Shown here one piece after another: positions 8,023 to 18,518 of a stretch of 64,000 nt of DNA. The position numbers and the translations under genes were made by a program. The DNA comes from JANQMX01 sp965247175 (GTDB lineage Bacteria; Pseudomonadota; Alphaproteobacteria; Kiloniellales; DSM-21159): positions 3,348,001-3,412,000 of the forward strand of contig OZ252006.1 in assembly GCA_965247175.1 (NCBI GenBank). The letters run 5' to 3'. The notes beneath the pieces were generated by a model. The model worked only from the letters and a program-made list of their open reading frames with translations. It did no database searches and was not told where the DNA came from. Positions within the stretch are counted from its first letter, which is position 1; every line of letters starts with the position of its first letter.

Positions 8023-8934
8023 ATGCAGATCTACCTTCCGATCGCCGAGCTTTCCGTCAACGTGTTCCTGTTGCTCGGCTTGGGAGGATTGATCGGTTTT
8101 CTCTCCGGCCTGTTCGGCGTCGGCGGCGGCTTCCTGATGACGCCGATGCTGATCTTCATCGGCATTCCGCCGGCCATCGCCGTGGCGACGCAGGCGAACC
8201 AGGTCATCGCCTCCTCCATCTCCGGCGTGCTGGCCCACTTCCGACGCGGCAACGTCGACATCAAGATGGGCCTAGTGTTGCTGGCCGGCGGCTTCGTCGG
8301 CTCGACCGTAGGCGTCGCGCTCTTCACCCTGCTGCGCGGGCTCGGCCAGATCGACCTGGTCATCAGCCTGTCCTACGTCATCCTCTTGAGCACCATCGGC
8401 GTCATGCTGTTGTTCGAGGGCACGCGCGCCCTGGTGCGCCGCCGCCGCAACGTGCAGCGCCGCAAGCTGCATCAGCATCACTGGGCCCACGGCCTGCCGC
8501 TCAAGATGCGCTTCCGCAAGTCGCGGCTCTATATCTCGGCCCTGCTGCCGCTTGGCTGTGGCTTCGTCGTCGGCGTGTTGAGCGCCATCATGGGCGTGGG
8601 CGGCGGCTTCATCATCGTGCCCTTGATGATCTATCTCCTCGGCATGCCGACCACGGTGGTGATCGGCACCTCGCTGTTCCAGATCATCTTCGTCTCCGCC
8701 AACGTCACCTTCCTGCAGGCGACTCAGAACCAGACGGTGGACATTGCGCTGGCCCTGATGCTGATCGCCGGCGGCGTGGTCGGGGCCCAATACGGCGGGC
8801 GCTATGCCTCCCGCATCCCCGGCGACTCCCTGCGCATCCTGCTGGGCGCCCTGATCATGGGCCTCGGCATCAAGCTGCTCTATGACCTGGTGAGCACGCC
8901 GGAGGACCTCTATTCCCTGGGAACGACGCTGTGA
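8023..8934 (+). CDS. TSUP-family transporter (TauE/SafE-like)
   Basis: Predicted anion exporter or permease of the TauE/SafE family, 303 aa, in the inner membrane. Two pseudo-symmetric halves each carry the family glycine motif: GLFGVGGGFLMTP near residue 30 and IMGVGGGFIIVP near residue 190. They are separated by a basic cytoplasmic loop (VRRRRNVQRRKLHQHH). Family members move sulfite, sulfonates or other small organic anions; the substrate here is unknown. ATG at 8023 follows an in-frame TTG at 8020. The stop overlaps the GTG start of the TIGR02186 gene, so the two proteins are made together. Confidence 0.92.
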   Translation: MQIYLPIAELSVNVFLLLGLGGLIGFLSGLFGVGGGFLMTPMLIFIGIPPAIAVATQANQVIASSISGVLAHFRRGNVDIKMGLVLLAGGFVGSTVGVALFTLLRGLGQIDLVISLSYVILLSTIGVMLLFEGTRALVRRRRNVQRRKLHQHHWAHGLPLKMRFRKSRLYISALLPLGCGFVVGVLSAIMGVGGGFIIVPLMIYLLGMPTTVVIGTSLFQIIFVSANVTFLQATQNQTVDIALALMLIAGGVVGAQYGGRYASRIPGDSLRILLGALIMGLGIKLLYDLVSTPEDLYSLGTTL

Positions 8935-9692
8935 GCCGGTCACGCGCCCTCCTCCGCCTCGCGCTTTGCGCGCTGCTGCTCTCGGCCGCACTGCCGCTCG
9001 GCACGGCCCGGGCGCAGCTGACTACCGATCTCTCCGAGCACGTGGTCGCCATCACCACGGGCTTTGCCGGTTCCAGCGTGCTGATCTTCGGCACCGGCGC
9101 CGGGCCGCAGGACGACATCGTCATCGTCGTGCGCGGGCCGGAGAAGAATCAGGTCGTCCTGCGCAAGAGCAACGTGGCCGGCATCTGGATGAACACGGCC
9201 CGCATCACCATCGAGAACGTGCCGAGCTTCTATGCCCTGGCCAGTACCCGGCCGCTGCAAGAGATCGCCGGCGAGGCGGTGCTGCAGCGGCACCGGATCG
9301 GCGTGGACCAAATCCGCGACCCCAAGCTGCGCCAGAAGGCCTCTGAGAACTTGGCGCGCGAGTGGGAAGAGGCTTTCGTGCGCCGCAAGCAGGCGCAAGG
9401 CACCTACAGCGAGTCGTACTATCTCATCCAGCGGCGCAGCGCCGCGCTGTTCCGCGCCGAGATCCCCATCCCGCCCAACGTGCCCGTCGGGCCCTACCAC
9501 GTGGAGACCTACATCTTCCGCGACGGGCAGATCGTCGAGGCGCAGTCGCAGCCGCTGTTCATCCAGAAGGTCGATCTGGAGGCGGAGGTCTACGACTTCG
9601 CCCATACCCAGGCCGGCATCTACGGCCTGCTGGCCGTGGTCATGGCGGCACTGGCCGGCTGGCTGGGGCATGTCATTTTCAAGCGTGACTAG
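8931..9692 (+). CDS. TIGR02186 / Alph_Pro_TM family protein
   Basis: Protein of 253 aa with a signal peptide (about 1-28, ending ARAQ), a periplasmic region and one C-terminal membrane helix (about 228-248, then FKRD), so it is anchored in the inner membrane facing the periplasm. It resembles the alphaproteobacterial family TIGR02186, which has no assigned function. Residues GPYHVETYIFRDGQ suggest a beta-sandwich just before the helix. Translation starts at GTG overlapping the stop of the TauE-like gene, and a universal stress protein follows. The arrangement suggests an accessory subunit of the transporter; this is inference. Confidence 0.85.
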   Translation: MSRSRALLRLALCALLLSAALPLGTARAQLTTDLSEHVVAITTGFAGSSVLIFGTGAGPQDDIVIVVRGPEKNQVVLRKSNVAGIWMNTARITIENVPSFYALASTRPLQEIAGEAVLQRHRIGVDQIRDPKLRQKASENLAREWEEAFVRRKQAQGTYSESYYLIQRRSAALFRAEIPIPPNVPVGPYHVETYIFRDGQIVEAQSQPLFIQKVDLEAEVYDFAHTQAGIYGLLAVVMAALAGWLGHVIFKRD

Positions 9693-9712
9693 TCAGCCGC
9701 ATTGCGCCAACA

Positions 9713-10240
9713 ATGCACGCCATGAATGAGGGAAATAGCGAAGCGCCCAGGGACGAGGCTGCGCCGGCGGAGGCCCACCGCCAGCGTATCTTCCTGGTCG
9801 TCGTCGACGACAGTCCGGAGATGGACGTGGCCCTGCGCTTTGCCTGCCTGCGCGCGCGCCACACCGGCGGCCGGGTGGCCCTGCTCTATGTGCTCGAGCC
9901 CTCGGAGTATCAGAACTGGCTGAGGGTCGGGGACCTGATGCGGGACGAAGCGCGGACTGCTGCCGAGCAACTCTTGCAGAAACTGGCCCGCCAGGTGAAC
10001 GAGATCGCCGGCTCCATGCCAATCCTCTACCTGCGCGAAGGCCCGCAGCGCGACGAGCTGTTCGCCCTGATCGAGGAAGAGCCTTCGATCTCCATCCTGG
10101 TGCTTGGCGCCAGCGAGGAGAAAGGCGGCCCCGGCCCACTGGTCCAGGCCCTGACCGGCAAGTTCATCGGCCGGCTGAGCATCCCGATCACCATCGTGCC
10201 GGGAAGCCTGACCGAGGACGACGTGGATTCCCTCAGCTGA
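9713..10240 (+). CDS. Universal stress protein (UspA family)
   Basis: Cytoplasmic UspA-fold protein, 175 aa, with the family start RIFLVVVDDSPEMDVALRFA and a C-terminal ILVLGASE...GPLVQALTGKF...IPITIVPG. The G-x2-G-x9-G-S/T ATP loop of ATP-binding Usps is only partly matched, so nucleotide binding is uncertain. A second in-frame ATG at 9722 is possible. It lies 20 bp after the TIGR02186 gene and completes the apparent three-gene operon. The very long inverted repeat that follows at 10271 may end the transcript. Confidence 0.9.
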   Translation: MHAMNEGNSEAPRDEAAPAEAHRQRIFLVVVDDSPEMDVALRFACLRARHTGGRVALLYVLEPSEYQNWLRVGDLMRDEARTAAEQLLQKLARQVNEIAGSMPILYLREGPQRDELFALIEEEPSISILVLGASEEKGGPGPLVQALTGKFIGRLSIPITIVPGSLTEDDVDSLS

Positions 10241-10270
10241 GGGGTGACCTTTTCTTTCCCTGTCGGGACT

Positions 10271-10352
10271 CTGTTCCGTCCCACGCCCCCACCCGGCCGC
10301 CCCACTGTCGACAATTCCGTGGGCGGCCGGGTGGGGGCGTGGGACGGAACAG
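10271..10352. repeat. Very long perfect inverted repeat (32-bp arms)
   Basis: Arms 10271-10302 and 10321-10352 are perfect inverse complements, with an 18-nt loop. The arm carries the core CCCACGCCCCCACCCGGCC. The same core builds a second giant hairpin at 34125-34208 and a solo arm at 10415-10440. It lies in the 317-bp gap (10241-10557) downstream of the Usp gene. No T-run follows, so it is not a standard terminator. Confidence 0.9.
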
Positions 10353-10392
10353 TACGGCGCGCCTCCGGACGCAGAGGGCAAGTCACTACGGA

Positions 10393-10458
10393 GCCGGCGC
10401 GCCCAAGATAGACTCCGGGTGGGGGTGTGGGCTGGCGCCGTCCAGTGCCGAAGGCGCC
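10393..10458. repeat. Mosaic of intergenic repeat modules
   Basis: Three modules in a row: GCCGGCGCGCCC plus AGATAGACTCCG (10393-10417, also at 7758-7782); a solo right arm of the giant inverted repeat (10415-10440, 23 of 26 positions equal to 34183-34208); and an inverted, diverged copy of the GGCACCTTCGGTGCT module (10444-10458). The remaining bases before the Nfu gene show nothing further. Confidence 0.7.
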
Positions 10459-10557
10459 CTACTAGAACCTCCCGCCTCGGCCCTGCCTTGATCTTGTGAG
10501 GGCCGCCCCATACATCGGAGTCTCAGCGAGACACAGCCAACGACACGGTGCGGCAGC

Positions 10558-11112
10558 ATGTTCATTCAGACCGAGCAGACCCCTAATCCCGCGACGCTCA
10601 AGTTCCTTCCCGGCCAGACGGTGCTGGAGCAAGGCACGGCGAGCTTCGCCAACGAGGAAGAGGCCACCCGCTCGCCGCTCGCCGAGCGCCTGTTCCAGGT
10701 CGAAGGCGTGGCCGGCGTGTTTTTCGGCCATGACTTCATTTCGGTCAGCAAGGACGCCGAGAAGGAATGGTACCTGCTGAAGCCTGCCGTGCTCGGCGTC
10801 ATCATGGAGCATTTCGTCGCCAAGCGGCCCCTGATGAACGACGATGCCGAGGCGGCGGACGCAGAGGAAGCCGGCGAAGAGAGCGAGATCGTCACCCAGA
10901 TCAAGGAGCTGCTCGACACCCGGGTGCGCCCGGCCGTGGCGCAGGACGGCGGCGACATTCTGTTCAAGGGCTTCGACCGCGGCGTGGTCTATCTCCACAT
11001 GCAGGGCGCCTGCTCCGGCTGCCCCAGCTCCACCATGACCCTGAAAATGGGCATCGAGAACATGCTCCGTCACTACATCCCTGAAGTGACGGAAGTGCGG
11101 GCGATCAACTAG
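10558..11112 (+). CDS. Nfu-type iron-sulfur scaffold/carrier protein
   Basis: Cytoplasmic Fe-S cluster carrier, 184 aa. The N-terminal Nfu_N domain (MFIQTEQTPNPATLKFLPG) is joined by an acidic linker (about residues 93-109) to the C-terminal NifU domain. C152 and C155 in ACSGCPSS hold a cluster between two subunits, and AQDGGDI is the conserved loop of that domain. This layout is the mitochondrial/alphaproteobacterial Nfu1 type. It probably delivers 4Fe-4S clusters to targets such as the MiaB encoded nearby. Confidence 0.95.
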   Translation: MFIQTEQTPNPATLKFLPGQTVLEQGTASFANEEEATRSPLAERLFQVEGVAGVFFGHDFISVSKDAEKEWYLLKPAVLGVIMEHFVAKRPLMNDDAEAADAEEAGEESEIVTQIKELLDTRVRPAVAQDGGDILFKGFDRGVVYLHMQGACSGCPSSTMTLKMGIENMLRHYIPEVTEVRAIN

Positions 11113-11227
11113 AGCGCAAGCCGCACAGCATCGGGCTCAGTTCGGGTTGCGGTCGGCGCGGCCAACTCCTGGCCGCGGCACCCTTTGGGCCATTCCGTCC
11201 AAGGCGTTCATCACCAAGGGGGTCTCC

Positions 11228-11824
11228 GTGACAGAAATCGTGAACGACAAGGCGCTCGATGTCCTGTTCCGCCAGGCACGCACGCACATCGCATGGCAGC
11301 ACAAGCCGATTAGCGACGTGACGCTGGAGGCGCTCTGGGATCTCACCAAGATGGGACCGACCAGCGCCAACTGCTCGCCGATGCGCGTGGTTTTCGTGCG
11401 GTCCCCAGAGGCCAAGGAAAAGCTCAAGCCCTTCCTGATGCCGGGCAACGTCGAACAGACCATGGACGCGCCGGTCTGCGCCATCCTGGCCAACGACATG
11501 GAGTTCTATGAGCATCTGCCGCGCCTCTTCCCCCATACCGATGCCCGCGCCTGGTTCGCCGGGGAGGACAAGAAAGCGCATGCCGATGCGACGGCCTTCC
11601 GGAACGGCAGCCTGCAGGGCGCCTACTTCATGATGGCCGCGCGGGCGCTCGGCCTCGATTGCGGGCCCATGTCGGGCTTCGACAACGCCGGCGTGGACGA
11701 GGCCTTTTTCTCCGGCACCACGCTGCAATCGAACTTCCTCTGCAATCTCGGTTACGGCGACCCTGAGAAGCTCTATCCGCGCGGCCCGCGCCTGGACTTC
11801 GACGAGGCGTGCAAGATCCTTTAG
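11228..11824 (+). CDS. RutE/HadB-like nitroreductase family protein (malonic semialdehyde reductase type)
   Basis: FMN-dependent nitroreductase-fold protein, 198 aa. Features are TKMGPTSANCSPMRVVFVRSPEAKEKL near the N-terminus, the RNGSLQGAYFMMAARALGLDCGPMSGFDN helix-loop and the NFLCNLGYGD end. These match the RutE/HadB group (RutE reduces malonic semialdehyde in pyrimidine breakdown). No other rut genes are nearby, so its role here is open. GTG at 11228 was preferred over the upstream ATG at 11147 because it follows AAGGGGG at a good distance and gives the family length of about 196 aa. Confidence 0.85.
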   Translation: MTEIVNDKALDVLFRQARTHIAWQHKPISDVTLEALWDLTKMGPTSANCSPMRVVFVRSPEAKEKLKPFLMPGNVEQTMDAPVCAILANDMEFYEHLPRLFPHTDARAWFAGEDKKAHADATAFRNGSLQGAYFMMAARALGLDCGPMSGFDNAGVDEAFFSGTTLQSNFLCNLGYGDPEKLYPRGPRLDFDEACKIL

Positions 11825-12528
11825 CCGCTAATGCGTCTTGCCTGCTGGCGCTGGACGCCAGCAGCGGCGCCTGCTCGGCCGCCGTCTGGCGCGCTGGCCA
11901 CATCCTGGCAGACCGCAACGAGATCATGCAGCGCGGCCAGGCCGAGGCGATCGTGCCCATGGCCTGCACCGTGATGGCCGAAGCCGGCCTCGGCTTTGCT
12001 GCGCTCGACGCCCTCGCCGTAACCCGGGGCCCCGGCAGCTTCACCGGCGTGCGCATCGGCCTGGCCGCGGCACGAGGCCTTGCCCTGGCGTGCGGCAAGC
12101 CGGTCATCGGGGTGACCGCCTTCCAGGTCTATGCCGCGCAATTGCTTGCGGAGAACCGCGGCCTACCGAGCATTGTCGCCATCGAGTCCGGCCGTGCTGA
12201 GCTCTTCGCGCAAGCCTTCGACCGTGAAGGGAACGCCCTTACCGACGCCGCCTGCCTGCTGCCGGCCGATCTCGCCGCGGGCCTGCCGACCGACGAATGG
12301 CTCTTGGCCGGCAACGCCGCGGCGCGCATCGCGCCAGCCCTTGCGGAAGCCGGACACCGCAGCCTGGCAAGCCGGGCCTGCGGACCCATCGCGGCCGCCG
12401 ACGTCGCCCGCCTCGCTACGGAGATGCCTCTGCCCGACGCCGGCGCAACGCCACCGGCGCCGCTCTACTTGCGGCCGGCCGACGTGAGCCTGCCGTCCAA
12501 GGCGCTGCTCAAGGGGGCTCGGTCGTGA
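11809..12528 (+). CDS. tsaB: tRNA threonylcarbamoyladenosine biosynthesis protein TsaB
   Basis: TsaB, 239 aa, is the ASKHA-fold partner that with TsaD and TsaE adds the t6A modification at position 37 of ANN-decoding tRNAs. The N-terminal LLALDASSGACSAAV and the central TRGPGSFTGVRIGLAAARGLAL are characteristic. GTG at 11809 lies inside the end of the RutE-like gene (16-bp overlap); no better start is seen. The stop overlaps the GTG start of rimI, the usual tsaB-rimI pairing. Confidence 0.93.
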   Translation: MQDPLAANASCLLALDASSGACSAAVWRAGHILADRNEIMQRGQAEAIVPMACTVMAEAGLGFAALDALAVTRGPGSFTGVRIGLAAARGLALACGKPVIGVTAFQVYAAQLLAENRGLPSIVAIESGRAELFAQAFDREGNALTDAACLLPADLAAGLPTDEWLLAGNAAARIAPALAEAGHRSLASRACGPIAAADVARLATEMPLPDAGATPPAPLYLRPADVSLPSKALLKGARS

Positions 12529-13016
12529 CGCCGCTCGCAGCCGCAGCCCCTGCGCCGCGCGCCCTGCGCGACAGCGACTCCGAACGCCTGGCCGCGCTGC
12601 ATCGCCGCTGCTTCCCCGAGGAAGCCTGGACGGCGGAGGCGTTTGAGGCGCTGCTCGCGATGCCGGGATGCCACGGCTGGCTGACGACCGAGGACGATAG
12701 CGGAGATAGCCCGCTGACCGCCTTGCTGCTGGCCCGTCGTGCCGCGGACGAAGCGGAGATCCTGACCCTCTGCGTCAGCCCCGAGCACCGGCGTCAGATG
12801 CTCGCCAAACGGCTGGTCCGCAGACTGATCGAGACACTGTCGCACGACGGCGCCGACGTTATTCACCTTGAAGTTGCAATCAACAACCACGCCGCCCGCG
12901 CGCTGTACGGCGGATTCGGCTTTGTCGAGATTGGTCGTCGACCCGACTATTACAACGCCAGGACTCAGGCTGAACGTGTCGATGCCTGTATGCTGCGCCT
13001 TCAGTTGTTCGCTTAG
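12525..13016 (+). CDS. rimI: RimI-like GNAT N-acetyltransferase
   Basis: GNAT protein, 163 aa, likely acetylating the N-terminal alanine of ribosomal protein S18. The acetyl-CoA loop is read in ILTLCVSPEHRRQMLAKRL (the usual RxxGxG/A is degenerate: RRQMLA). The C-terminal half NNHAARALYGGFGFVEIGRRPDYY is typical of RimI. GTG at 12525 overlaps the tsaB stop; an upstream in-frame extension is a shadow of tsaB. The degenerate P-loop leaves some doubt about activity. Confidence 0.85.
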   Translation: MTPLAAAAPAPRALRDSDSERLAALHRRCFPEEAWTAEAFEALLAMPGCHGWLTTEDDSGDSPLTALLLARRAADEAEILTLCVSPEHRRQMLAKRLVRRLIETLSHDGADVIHLEVAINNHAARALYGGFGFVEIGRRPDYYNARTQAERVDACMLRLQLFA

Positions 13017-13123
13017 TCTTGGAGAATTGGTCGACTCCAAAAACCACCATGCAAACAGATTCCGTTACTATTAGGAACTTCTGTATTCCCCCGAGCTTAA
13101 GTTGGTTTTAGGCAAGAAAGAAC

Positions 13124-13152
13124 TTGATCATTGCAAGCTACGACATTATAGA
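13124..13152 (+). promoter_or_regulatory. Probable sigma-70 promoter of mucR
   Basis: TTGATC at 13124-13129, a 17-nt spacer, and TATAGA at 13147-13152, 31 bp before the mucR start. The surrounding 13020-13150 is clearly more A/T-rich than the flanks and contains several T-A steps. MucR proteins bind such DNA and repress themselves, so this may be an autoregulatory site. Confidence 0.6.
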
Positions 13153-13182
13153 AGGCCCCGAAACAGGTAGACAGGGTCTGAC

Positions 13183-13593
13183 ATGTCTGAAGAAAAACAG
13201 TCGAATGAGTTGCTATCACTGACGACAAATATCGTCGCAGCGCATGTTTCCAACAATCCGATTGCGCCAGGTGACTTGCCGACGCTGATCCGCAACGTCT
13301 ATGAGACCTTGTCTTCGGTCGGTCAAGAAGAAGTGCGCGAACCAGACCTCCCGGAACCTGCGGTCCCGATTAAGAAATCGGTCACGCCCAACTACATTGT
13401 TTGTCTTGAGGACGGCAAGAAGCTGAAAATGCTGAAGCGTCACCTGAAGACCGCCTACAACATGAGCCCGGAGGAGTACCGGGATAAGTGGGGTCTGTCG
13501 AAGGACTATCCGATGGTCGCCCCGAACTATGCGAAACAGCGCAGTCAGCTGGCCAAGGAGATCGGCCTGGGCACGCGCTCGCGCAAAGGCTGA
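13183..13593 (+). CDS. mucR: MucR/Ros family transcriptional regulator
   Basis: Zinc-finger regulator of 136 aa, the alphaproteobacterial H-NS-like silencer family controlling exopolysaccharide, motility and cell-cycle genes. The finger is read at YIVCLEDGKKLKMLKRHL: C74 and H87 are present but the second zinc cysteine is replaced by D77, as in many MucR proteins. The C-terminal YNMSPEEYRDKWGL and YPMVAPNYAKQRSQLAKEIGLG blocks are diagnostic. It stands alone with its own promoter. Downstream, GCTGTC-GATC-GACAGC (13606-13621) could form a hairpin, but the T-run lies 13 nt later, so a terminator is uncertain. Confidence 0.95.
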   Translation: MSEEKQSNELLSLTTNIVAAHVSNNPIAPGDLPTLIRNVYETLSSVGQEEVREPDLPEPAVPIKKSVTPNYIVCLEDGKKLKMLKRHLKTAYNMSPEEYRDKWGLSKDYPMVAPNYAKQRSQLAKEIGLGTRSRKG

Positions 13594-13738
13594 GATGCCG
13601 GAGGCGCTGTCGATCGACAGCGACAACTCGGGTTTTTCGCAAAGGGCGTCTTGAGAAAGGCGCCCTTCGGCGTTGCCAGGGCAGCGCGTCCTGTGGCTTT
13701 CTTAACGGCAGGCGCCACGAAAGCTTGTATGTAAGAAT

Positions 13739-14158
13739 ATGCCGGATCGCATCGAGAAACTCTGCCTCGCCAAGGGCCTGAAGATGACGGAGCAGCGACG
13801 GGTGATCGCCCGCGTGCTGTCCGTGTCGACGGATCACCCCGACGTCGAGCAGCTTTATCAGCGCGCGTCCAAGATCGACCCGCGCATTTCGATCGCGACC
13901 GTCTATCGCACGGTCAAGCTGTTGGAAGAGGCGAGCATTCTGGAGCGGCACGACTTCGGCGACGGCCGGGCGCGCTATGAAGAGGCGCCCGAGGAGCATC
14001 ACGATCACCTGATCGATGCCAATTCAGGCGAGGTGATCGAGTTCTTCAACGAAGAGATCGAGGAGCTGCAGCAGAAGATCGCGAAGGAGCTCGGCTACAA
14101 ATTGGTCGATCATCGACTTGAACTTTATGGCGTGAAGCTCAAACCTGAAGAGAAGTGA
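13739..14158 (+). CDS. fur: Fur family metal-responsive regulator (Fur/Mur type)
   Basis: Ferric uptake regulator family protein, 139 aa. It has a winged helix (LKMTEQRRVIARVL, then ISIATVYRTVKLLEEASILERHDFGDGRARYE) and the metal motif HHDHLIDANSGEVIEF. The cysteines that follow HHDHLI in enterobacterial Fur are missing, as in alphaproteobacterial Mur, which senses manganese. Iron versus manganese specificity cannot be read from sequence. Together with Irr at 41827 it gives the two-regulator iron system typical of the class. Confidence 0.92.
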   Translation: MPDRIEKLCLAKGLKMTEQRRVIARVLSVSTDHPDVEQLYQRASKIDPRISIATVYRTVKLLEEASILERHDFGDGRARYEEAPEEHHDHLIDANSGEVIEFFNEEIEELQQKIAKELGYKLVDHRLELYGVKLKPEEK

Positions 14159-14256
14159 GGCGCGCAAGGCGGACGCGAACATTTGCCGCCGATAGAACGC
14201 ACCCCAAAGAGACTCGCACGGCGAGCCACAGCGGAAGGGACCCGCCGCGGACGATA

Positions 14257-15144
14257 ATGTCCAACGAACTCAAGCATGACACCGAGCGTGCGACGGCAAG
14301 CCAACGACCCGTCGACACGCAACTACGCGGCCTGTGGCTGCGCCTAGCGGAGACGCCTGAGGAGATCGAGGCCTCTCAGGCGCTGCGCTATGAGGTCTTC
14401 TGCGAGGAGATGTCGGCGCAGCCGAGCGCCGAGATGCGCGCTGCGCGGCGGGAATTCGACGCCTTCGACCCCTTCTGCGACCACCTGCTGATGTTCGATT
14501 GCAACAAGCCGGCCGCAGGCCTTCCCGGAGAGGTCGTTGCCACCTATCGCTTCATGCGCCGCCCGCAGGCGACACAGATGGGCCGTTTCTATACCTCGAC
14601 TGAGTACGACATCAGCGCGCTGGTGGCCTACCCCGGGGAGATCCTGGAGCTCGGCCGCTCCTGCGTCGCGCGGGACTATCGCCGCGGCGCCATCATGCAG
14701 CTCCTCTGGGCCGGCATCGCCCAGTACGTCTTCCATTACGACATCGCACTGATGCTCGGCTGCGCCAGCCTGCCGGGCACGGATCCCGAAGCGCTGGCGC
14801 TGCAGCTGACCTACCTCCATCGCGCGCACCTGGCACCGCCCGAGCTGCGCGCCACGGCGCTGCCCGAGCTCTACGTCGACATGGAGCGGCTGAGCGGCCA
14901 GGAGATCGACGAGAAAGCCGCGCTGGCCGAGCTGCCGCCCCTGCTGAAGGGCTATCTCAGGCTGGGCGGTTTCGTCGGCGACGGCGCGGTGGTCGATCGC
15001 GAATTCGGCACCACCGATGTCTGCGTGGTGGTCAAGACCGATCTGGTGACCGACAAGTACTATCGGCACTACGCCCGCAGCGGCCAGGCCCAGTCGAACA
15101 CGGGCCCCGCCTCGGCCGCGCAGACCACCGAAAGCGAGCCGTAA
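14257..15144 (+). CDS. olsB: L-ornithine N(alpha)-acyltransferase (OlsB-like)
   Basis: GNAT-fold acyltransferase, 295 aa, making lyso-ornithine lipid from ornithine and 3-hydroxyacyl-ACP. Family blocks: ALRYEVFCEEM near residue 50, DHLLMFD, VATYRFMRR, the ELGRSCVARDYRRGAIMQLLWAGIAQYV core, and LMLGCASLPGTD. ATG at 14257 was chosen; the longer frame begins inside a basic, non-conserved stretch. The partner olsA starts 14 bp after the stop, so the two steps of ornithine-lipid synthesis form an operon. Ornithine lipids replace phospholipids under phosphate limitation in many relatives. Confidence 0.9.
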   Translation: MSNELKHDTERATASQRPVDTQLRGLWLRLAETPEEIEASQALRYEVFCEEMSAQPSAEMRAARREFDAFDPFCDHLLMFDCNKPAAGLPGEVVATYRFMRRPQATQMGRFYTSTEYDISALVAYPGEILELGRSCVARDYRRGAIMQLLWAGIAQYVFHYDIALMLGCASLPGTDPEALALQLTYLHRAHLAPPELRATALPELYVDMERLSGQEIDEKAALAELPPLLKGYLRLGGFVGDGAVVDREFGTTDVCVVVKTDLVTDKYYRHYARSGQAQSNTGPASAAQTTESEP

Positions 15145-15158
15145 AGGGATCGCAGGCG

Positions 15159-15986
15159 ATGCTCGGCTCACCCTTCCTGGCCACAAAGAGAGCCGTTCTC
15201 TACGTTCTCTTGACCCTGGTCTGTGTGCCCCTGCAGGCGGTCTTGCGCTGGGTTGGCGGCAAGGCGCAAATGCGGTTTCCCCGCTGGTACCACAAAAAGG
15301 TGCTGCGCTGCCTGGGCATCACAGTCGACGTCAAGGGCCGCATGTCCACGGTCAGGCCGACACTCTTCGTCAGCAACCATGTCTCCTATCTCGACATTCC
15401 GGTGCTGGGCAGCCTGATTCCCGGCGGCTTCGTCGCCAAGGCGGAAGTTGCCGAATGGCCGGTCTTCGGCGTGCTGGCCAAACTGCAGAACACGATCTTC
15501 GTCGACCGCCGGGCGAGCCGGGCGGCCGAACAGCGCGACGAGATCACGCGCTTCCTGGATCAAGGGGACCCGCTGGTCATCTTCGCCGAAGGCACCAGCG
15601 GCGACGGCAACCGCGTTCTGCCCTTCAAGTCTTCGCTGCTCAGCGTCGCCCAGCAACGCCCCGGCGGCGCGCCCTTGACGGTGCAGCCGGTCTCCATCTG
15701 CTACCGCCTGCTGGACGATATCCCCATGGGGCGCTATTTGCGTCCCTACTTCGCATGGTTCGGCGATATGGAGCTGGCCAGCCATGTCTGGGAAGCCATC
15801 GGGCTCGGCCGTTTAACGGTGGAGGTGATCTTTCACGAGCCGGCGACGATCGAGCAGCTCGGCGGCCGCAAGCAACTCGCGCGCTATTGTCAGCAGCGGG
15901 TGGCCGAAGGGCTCGCTTCAGGCTTGACCGGACAGCCGCTGCCGATCGAGAAGGCCCCGCAGAGCCTAAACAAAGAGGCGGCATGA
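15159..15986 (+). CDS. olsA: Lyso-ornithine lipid O-acyltransferase (OlsA; PlsC family)
   Basis: Membrane-bound 1-acylglycerol-3-phosphate acyltransferase-fold protein, 275 aa. It has an N-terminal membrane segment (about residues 12-30), the catalytic NHVSYLD (NHxxxxD motif) and the FAEGTSGDGNRVLPFKSSLL block that binds the acceptor. It adds the second acyl chain to lyso-ornithine lipid. Placement directly after olsB makes OlsA far more likely than PlsC. Confidence 0.9.
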   Translation: MLGSPFLATKRAVLYVLLTLVCVPLQAVLRWVGGKAQMRFPRWYHKKVLRCLGITVDVKGRMSTVRPTLFVSNHVSYLDIPVLGSLIPGGFVAKAEVAEWPVFGVLAKLQNTIFVDRRASRAAEQRDEITRFLDQGDPLVIFAEGTSGDGNRVLPFKSSLLSVAQQRPGGAPLTVQPVSICYRLLDDIPMGRYLRPYFAWFGDMELASHVWEAIGLGRLTVEVIFHEPATIEQLGGRKQLARYCQQRVAEGLASGLTGQPLPIEKAPQSLNKEAA

Positions 15987-16050
15987 TTCCCGCTGTCACA
16001 ATTTCCTATGTATAAACGTGGAACAAGCGAGCTGTAGGAGCCTGCTGGTA

Positions 16051-18514
<2,464 letters not shown>

Positions 18515-18518
<4 letters not shown>

